This document shows positions 58,988-64,000 of a stretch of DNA of 64,000 nt, one piece after another. Each line of letters begins with the position of its first letter. Position 1 is the first letter of the stretch. A model generated the notes under the pieces. The model ran no database searches, was not told the origin of the DNA, and saw only the letters and a program-made list of their open reading frames with translations. The position numbers were made by a program, and so were the translations under genes. This DNA is from an uncultured Pseudoteredinibacter sp. (GTDB lineage Bacteria > Pseudomonadota > Gammaproteobacteria > Pseudomonadales > Cellvibrionaceae), in contig NZ_CANMYE010000001.1 of assembly GCF_947502065.1 (NCBI RefSeq), positions 1,426,001-1,490,000 on the forward strand. Reading direction: 5' to 3'.

Positions 58988-59914
58988 TTAGAATTGGGTT
59001 TTAGTCAGTGCAACACCACCCTGCTGATTACCTTCTCGACTCAACCAAAGCAGTCCGCTTTTGTTTTCATCCCAAACCAGAGCCTCCCATTGGCCATCAG
59101 GCTCGATGTCGTAGCGCTGGGCACTAGTCCAATCCAAAGACTTGCCGTCCGCAGAGCGATTAGCACGCCACAAAAAACTGGACATTCCACTCCAACCCAG
59201 CTGATACCCCAATAGCGCAAATTCATTTCGCTTTGCATCGAAATCAGCTGCCGTTACTAGCATGTCTACGGGATAACTCGCCGCTGGGCTCACCAACTGT
59301 TTGCTTTTGTTTTTATTTAAACGATACAAACTAGTTTGGCCGTCTTGGCGATTTTTACTAAATAGCCAAAGTTCATCATCAACGCTGCTTAAGCCTTCAA
59401 AATCAAAGTTATGTACGTTTTTGTCCACCACAGTTTTCGGTTTACCGGCAACAATAATCGTCATCTTATGGGCAGAAACACTGCTGTTGTCATCAGCCTT
59501 AGTTAAATCTTCCCAGCTAATACGGTATAAATACAACTCATCTCTCTGAGCAAAATTATCGCCAATATCCGCCACATACAGATGCTTATCATCATGGGCC
59601 ATTTCTTCCCAATCAAAGTGATGGCCATCTTTGATATTTATGGTTTTTAAAATCTTACCCGCTTCATCAATAGCGTAAATACGGGGCTGGTCACCACTAT
59701 CATTATGGGTCCACATTAACCCATTATGCTGAGCCAAACCCGAGGTTTCTTCTAAGGTCTTCTCAAGGTCAAACATTTGCGACTTTGCAAAGCTCAGACC
59801 CAACTCGCTATGTTGTTGCATACCCGTAAAAGTGCAAGCCGAAGCAAAGCAACTCGCCGACAAAACAGCAAATTTAGCTGCAGACTTACAAAAAGTAGTT
59901 TTAATTTTCATCAT
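58988..59914 (-). CDS. Putative exported beta-propeller lipoprotein
   Basis: The start is likely ATG 59914 (or the next codon); a TTG-initiated reading adds four residues. The 308-residue product has a signal peptide with a lipobox-like FASAC, then repeated propeller-like strands: TSGLAQHNGLMWTHNDSGDQP in two parts, IYAIDEAGKIL, LYVADIGDNFAQRDELYLYRI and LWLSREGNQQGG. I do not recognise an enzymatic motif. It is similar in layout to hypothetical envelope propellers; function unknown. Confidence 0.7.
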   Translation of the reverse strand: MMKIKTTFCKSAAKFAVLSASCFASACTFTGMQQHSELGLSFAKSQMFDLEKTLEETSGLAQHNGLMWTHNDSGDQPRIYAIDEAGKILKTINIKDGHHFDWEEMAHDDKHLYVADIGDNFAQRDELYLYRISWEDLTKADDNSSVSAHKMTIIVAGKPKTVVDKNVHNFDFEGLSSVDDELWLFSKNRQDGQTSLYRLNKNKSKQLVSPAASYPVDMLVTAADFDAKRNEFALLGYQLGWSGMSSFLWRANRSADGKSLDWTSAQRYDIEPDGQWEALVWDENKSGLLWLSREGNQQGGVALTKTQF

Positions 59915-60025
59915 CGTATTCAACAAACTTTAATGGTCTTTCAATTAAGGCCAACACGTAGCTCCCTCTCTTTTTGAAAGATAACTATTCGAGCACTTTT
60001 GCCTTGGCCATTTGCCCTTTTAAGC

Positions 60026-60328
60026 TTATTCAGCTTCCTCGGGTCTTTCCAATAACTGGTGGTAATTTTCACCATAGTCATCAAGATTATCATCTAGAAA
60101 ATCCCGAAATCGCGACGCCAAATGTTTAAAATATTCCGAGCGGTCCTCGACAAAATCGGCCTGAGATTCGCTATTAGCGGCCATTATAAAAGTGGCAAAG
60201 CGCGCCGCGGCATACATCAGGGCTTCGCTAGCGACACCAGGGTCAGCTACTTGAGCTTTGTCATTAGCAAGGCTTAATGCTTGCTCAACGATTTCCCAGA
60301 AATGCTTTTCTAAATCTTGATCACTCAT
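60026..60328 (-). CDS. DUF3144 family protein
   Basis: The start is ATG 60328, giving 100 residues and the family-like SDQDLEKHFWEIVEQALSLAN; the longer reading starts in non-conserved sequence. The product is acidic and helical with SEALMYAAARFATFIMA and RDFLDDNLDDYGENY. It is cytoplasmic and of unknown function. The ribosome binding site is weak. Confidence 0.78.
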   Translation of the reverse strand: MSDQDLEKHFWEIVEQALSLANDKAQVADPGVASEALMYAAARFATFIMAANSESQADFVEDRSEYFKHLASRFRDFLDDNLDDYGENYHQLLERPEEAE

Positions 60329-60423
60329 AAATCTACCATTCAAATTCAAGCGCAAAAATTTAAGCGCCCACATTTAACCACTTATATTTAACAATGCCAT
60401 GACAATGCCATTAGGCGGCTACA

Positions 60424-60450
60424 AAAAACCCGGCGAACTAAGCCGGGTTT
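60424..60450 (-). terminator. fklB terminator
   Basis: On the minus strand AAACCCGGC and GCCGGGTTT (60426-60450) enclose TTAGTTC, followed by TTTG. It is 24 bases after the fklB stop. Confidence 0.88.
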
Positions 60451-60474
60451 TCACTAAGCTCAATAGCTAAGCGA

Positions 60475-61086
60475 TTAAACGATAGCCAACAACTCGACTT
60501 CAAATACCAATGCGGCATATGGACCGATAGCACCACCGGCACCTCGCTCACCGTAGGCCAGCTGATATGGAATAAACAATTTCCATTTAGAGCCAACCGG
60601 CATCATTTGCAAGGCCTCAACCCAACCGGCAATAACACCAGTAACAGGAAATTCAGCAGGCTCACCACGATCAACAGAGCTGTCAAATACCGTCCCATCA
60701 ATTAATGTACCATGATAGTGAACGCGAACCTGATCACTGGCCTTTGGAGTTTCGCCATCACCCGCATTCAATACTTCATATTGCAAACCGCTTTCGGTGA
60801 TAGAAACCTCACCACGCTTAGCATTATTTGCTAAGAACTCTTCACCCTCTACCGCTAACTCTTTAGCACGCTCCGCTTCTTCAGCTTGCAATTTAGCTTG
60901 GATAGCTTGAAAAGCTGCATTGATGTCTGCCGCTGAAACCTGACTCTCCTCGCCTTGCAAAGCATCGGTAAAACCAGCTAATGCCGCTTCGCGATCGAAG
61001 CCTGGAAACGGACCTTGTGCCAGCTGGTCGGCCATTTGACGGCCAATGCCGTAACTCGCGTGCTGTTCTTGTGTATCGAATGACAT
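60475..61086 (-). CDS. fklB: FKBP-type peptidyl-prolyl isomerase FklB
   Basis: A 203-residue PPIase. The N-terminal helical dimerisation region (ASYGIGRQMADQLAQG) precedes the FKBP domain with VRVHYHGTLIDGTVFDSS, PVTGVIAGWVEALQMMPVG and PYQLAYGERGAGG. There is no signal peptide, so it is cytoplasmic like E. coli FklB rather than FkpA. Confidence 0.94.
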   Translation of the reverse strand: MSFDTQEQHASYGIGRQMADQLAQGPFPGFDREAALAGFTDALQGEESQVSAADINAAFQAIQAKLQAEEAERAKELAVEGEEFLANNAKRGEVSITESGLQYEVLNAGDGETPKASDQVRVHYHGTLIDGTVFDSSVDRGEPAEFPVTGVIAGWVEALQMMPVGSKWKLFIPYQLAYGERGAGGAIGPYAALVFEVELLAIV

Positions 61087-61149
61087 AATTCTCTCTTATC
61101 CTGTCAAAAAGCCAATAAGCAATTGGCGCTAATAATTATTCAGTCAACG

Positions 61150-61635
61150 TTATTCGCTGCTGTTTCTCGCGGCGACAAAATCCCTTACCGCCAGGCCGGT
61201 TCCAAAATTCCAGCCCTGTAGCTCGTTCACGGGAACGAGCTTGGTGGCATCCAATTCGTGGTTTAACTTTATCTCACCCGCCGCTTTTACATGGTAGGCA
61301 ATGATTACCTGGTTCATTTGAGCAAACGGATAAACGCCAATAAGCGCTGGCTCAAAGGCGCTTAAACCAAGCTCTTCGTGAACCTCTCGCATCACGCCCT
61401 CGGCGGGATCTTCACCCTGCTCTAAGAATCCAGTGATGACAGAGAATACCCCCTCAGGCCATTGCACGTTGTGAGCAAGTACAATATTTTCACCATACTC
61501 AACAATTGCGGCGACAACTGGCACCGGATTATTCCAATGCACAAAGCCGCACTCCACATCCATACAGGCCAGCCGCTCTTCGTTATCAACTAAAGCATTG
61601 ACCATATCAGAGCGACACTCAGGGCAATATCTCAT
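61150..61635 (-). CDS. Nudix hydrolase with zinc ribbon (NudC-like)
   Basis: A 161-residue protein. An N-terminal zinc ribbon has CPEC and the later CMDVEC, followed by a Nudix domain with the box GFLEQGEDPAEGVMREVHEE...LGL. The pairing resembles NADH pyrophosphatase NudC, but the protein is shorter and the family-specific tail is not certain. It probably acts on a dinucleotide or ADP-ribose-like substrate in the cytoplasm. Confidence 0.85.
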   Translation of the reverse strand: MRYCPECRSDMVNALVDNEERLACMDVECGFVHWNNPVPVVAAIVEYGENIVLAHNVQWPEGVFSVITGFLEQGEDPAEGVMREVHEELGLSAFEPALIGVYPFAQMNQVIIAYHVKAAGEIKLNHELDATKLVPVNELQGWNFGTGLAVRDFVAARNSSE

Positions 61636-61701
61636 CGTTTATCCTTATTCTTTTTGTATTTACGATAGCTTTTGCAACAACAACTAATACAGTAACGACA
61701 G

Positions 61702-64000
61702 TTAATCAACAAAAACGCGTGCATTACGGAACAAACGTGTCCAAGCACCATCTTCTTCCCAGGCATCAGGCGCCCAAGAGTTAGTCACAGCACGATACAC
61801 ACGCTCTGGGTGCGGCATCATAATGGTGCAGCGACCATCTTCACTGCTCAAAGCGGTAATACCCAAAGGAGAACCATTCGGGTTCATCGGATAGGTTTCG
61901 CTCACCTGCAGGTGATTATCCACATAGCGCAGCGCTACCAAACCTGAATCATGACAGGCCTGCAAAGCTTCTTCGCTAGCAAATTCAGCGCGACCTTCAC
62001 CATGAGAAACCGCAACCGGCATGCTAGAGCCAGCCATGCCAGCCAACAATACCGAAGGCGACTCTTGAACCTGCACCATTGAGTGGCGCGCCTCAAATTG
62101 CTCAGAACGGTTGCGTACAAAACGCGGCCAATGTGCGGCACCAGGCACCAAATCTTTTAGATTCGACATCATCTGACAGCCATTACACACGCCTAAACTA
62201 AAGCTGTCATCGCGATGGAAAAAGCTCTGGAACTGATCACGCACCTGCTCATTAAACAGAATGGTTTTTGCCCAGCCTTCACCGGCGCCCAATACATCAC
62301 CGTAGGAGAAACCACCGCAGGCCGCCAAACCTTTAACATCGGCCAAGTTAATACGGCCCGCCAAAATATCACTCATGTGAACATCAACGGCTTCAAAGCC
62401 CGCGCGGGTAAATGCCGCGGCCATTTCAACGTGGGAGTTAACACCTTGTTCACGCAGCACAGCCACTTTAGGTTTTACCCCGGTAGCAATCATTGGCGCT
62501 GCAACATCTTCACTTGGGTCGTAACTCAAGTTAGCGCTTAAACCAGGATCAACTTTGGTGATTTGCTCAAACTCAGAGCGTGCACAATCGGCGTTATCCC
62601 TCAGAGCCGCCATGCGGTAGCTGGTTTCGCTCCAAGCCGCCTGCAATACCGCACGCTCTTGTTCGTAGATCACTTCGCCATTGGCTTCAATGCGTAGGCA
62701 GTCTTTATCGTTTAACCAACCTAGCTTACTGGCATGAATGCCGGCTTTTTCGAATTCAGCAATAAAGTCGTTAGCATATTCACGGCGCATCTGCACCACC
62801 GCACCCAACTCTTCAGAGAATAAGGCGGCCAGAATATCTTCGCCTAGCAGGTCGATATTGATATCAACACCCACGTGGCCAGCGAAGGACATCTCTGCGA
62901 TCGTCGCCAATAAACCGCCATCGCCTTTATCGTGGTAAGCAATCAATTTGCCTGCCTGATTAGCAGCCTGAACAATCTCAAAGAAGGCCCTTAGCTGCTC
63001 GGCGCTATCTACATCAGCTGGGGCATCACCCATCTGGTTATACACCTGAGCCAAGATGCTTCCGCCCATGCGGTTCTTTAAGTTACCAAGATCGATATAA
63101 ACAAGATCGGTACTGCCCTTATCGCTACGCAACTCTGGCGTCAGGGTCTTGCGCACATCCGTAACCGGCGCAAACGCGGTAATTACCAAAGACAAAGGTG
63201 CAGTTACCGATTTATCTTCACCGTCTTGCTGCCAGGCAGTGCGCATGGACATAGAGTCTTTACCGACCGGAATGGTGATACCCAAGGCAGGACACAAATC
63301 CATACCGACGGTTTCAACGGTACGATAGAGTTTTTCATCTTCACCTGGGTGGCCGGCCGCACACATCCAGTTGGCGCTCAACTTAATATCTTTGATGTCG
63401 GCAATGCTGGAAGCGGCGATATTGGTGATCGACTCAGCAATGGCTAGGCGACCAGAGGCTGGCGCATCTAACAGTGCAACCGGCGTACGCTCACCCATCG
63501 ACATGGCCTCACCGGCGTAATTACCGGTATAGGTGTCGTAGGCCGCAGTAGTTACCGCACAATCGGCTACCGGCACCTGCCAAGGACCAACGAACTGATC
63601 ACGTACAACCTGGCCGGTTACAGTGCGATCACCAATGGTGATCAAAAAGCTCTTACTGGCTACCGTAGGATGCTGCAATACACGGCGAATGGCTTCGCCA
63701 AGCTCAATATTGGCACCATCAAAGGCCCGGGTTTCATAATCGCGCTTATTGCCTTCGCGATGCATCTTAGGTGGCTTACCAAACAGTACCGACATAGGTA
63801 GATCGACAGGCTTGGCGTCAAAGTGGGTATCGTTAACGATTAATACATCATCATCTGTCGCAGTACCCACTACCGAATAAGGCGCACGCTCACGCTGACA
63901 AATCGCTTCAAAACGTGGTAAATCTTCCGGCTTAACCGCTAACACATATCGCTCTTGAGATTCGTTACACCAAATCTCTAATGGGCTCATGCCCGGCTCA
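61702..64000 (-). CDS. purL: Phosphoribosylformylglycinamidine synthase (3' part)
   Basis: The C-terminal 766 residues of the roughly 1290-residue purine enzyme; the gene continues past the window end. Visible are [16 protein letters not shown], the ATP/substrate segments [13 protein letters not shown] and [15 protein letters not shown], and [10 protein letters not shown]. The glutaminase domain has [13 protein letters not shown], catalytic Cys in [11 protein letters not shown] and His in MPHPERVYR. It converts FGAR to FGAM with glutamine and ATP. The C-terminus FRNARVFVD is complete. Confidence 0.97.
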   Translation of the reverse strand, partial: EPGMSPLEIWCNESQERYVLAVKPEDLPRFEAICQRERAPYSVVGTATDDDVLIVNDTHFDAKPVDLPMSVLFGKPPKMHREGNKRDYETRAFDGANIELGEAIRRVLQHPTVASKSFLITIGDRTVTGQVVRDQFVGPWQVPVADCAVTTAAYDTYTGNYAGEAMSMGERTPVALLDAPASGRLAIAESITNIAASSIADIKDIKLSANWMCAAGHPGEDEKLYRTVETVGMDLCPALGITIPVGKDSMSMRTAWQQDGEDKSVTAPLSLVITAFAPVTDVRKTLTPELRSDKGSTDLVYIDLGNLKNRMGGSILAQVYNQMGDAPADVDSAEQLRAFFEIVQAANQAGKLIAYHDKGDGGLLATIAEMSFAGHVGVDINIDLLGEDILAALFSEELGAVVQMRREYANDFIAEFEKAGIHASKLGWLNDKDCLRIEANGEVIYEQERAVLQAAWSETSYRMAALRDNADCARSEFEQITKVDPGLSANLSYDPSEDVAAPMIATGVKPKVAVLREQGVNSHVEMAAAFTRAGFEAVDVHMSDILAGRINLADVKGLAACGGFSYGDVLGAGEGWAKTILFNEQVRDQFQSFFHRDDSFSLGVCNGCQMMSNLKDLVPGAAHWPRFVRNRSEQFEARHSMVQVQESPSVLLAGMAGSSMPVAVSHGEGRAEFASEEALQACHDSGLVALRYVDNHLQVSETYPMNPNGSPLGITALSSEDGRCTIMMPHPERVYRAVTNSWAPDAWEEDGAWTRLFRNARVFVD

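Overview
This window is chromosomal DNA from a gammaproteobacterium, probably a marine or aquatic relative of the Pseudomonadales/Cellvibrionales. The main evidence is gene order: iscR-iscS-iscU-iscA-hscB-hscA-fdx-iscX-ndk-rlmN-pilW-rodZ-ispG-hisS-yfgM-bamB-der, flanked by suhB/trmJ, guaBA, xseA and purL, closely follows the Pseudomonas arrangement. Base composition is moderate. Coding is dense, there are no IS elements, and I saw no rRNA, tRNA or CRISPR. Genus is not determined.

Left part (1-13.4 kb) is accessory. A sigma-54 activator (417-2255, minus) faces an operon (2535-7415) made of two NTF2-like/DUF1348 paralogues, a glutathione S-transferase, a three-domain flavo-iron-sulfur oxidoreductase, a double-cupin protein and a VOC-fold protein. 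The gap between them holds a perfect 10-bp inverted repeat (activator-site candidate) and a near-consensus -24/-12 promoter. This looks like a self-contained inducible detoxification or redox module of unknown inducer. It is followed by a K+ channel-DUF350-DUF1190-glutathionylspermidine synthase-like group, then a glycosyltransferase, miaE and a DUF1289 gene on the minus strand.

Middle part (13.4-26 kb): acnB, a membrane GGDEF-EAL protein, an SPFH protein, and a 41-residue single-pass membrane protein not described by length-limited gene callers. That small gene is preceded by one perfect and one near-perfect FNR/ANR box. Next comes a TetR-controlled unsaturated fatty-acid beta-oxidation cluster: dienoyl-CoA isomerase, an NTF2-like protein and fadH. 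Its control region holds a 15-bp direct repeat and a palindrome over the -35 hexamer.

Right part (26-64 kb) is mostly core genes: tdk with an S9 peptidase, guaB-guaA, xseA, then a two-gene cassette of exported lipoproteins (a Nudix hydrolase and an alkaline phosphatase). The long minus-strand ISC/housekeeping series follows, then suhB, an NSS-family transporter, a hotdog thioesterase, an ABC exporter, srmB, fklB, a Zn-ribbon Nudix hydrolase and the 3' part of purL, which runs off the window.

Several intrinsic-terminator-like hairpins lie inside apparent operons (gst/oxidoreductase, guaB/guaA, iscA/hscB), suggesting stepped-down expression of distal genes. The ISC operon promoter carries three tandem IscR-type elements at a 24-bp period. 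Starts were moved from the longest frame to codons with a ribosome binding site and family-conserved N-terminus where this was clear: acnB, guaA, der, hscA, trmJ, the cupin gene and others.
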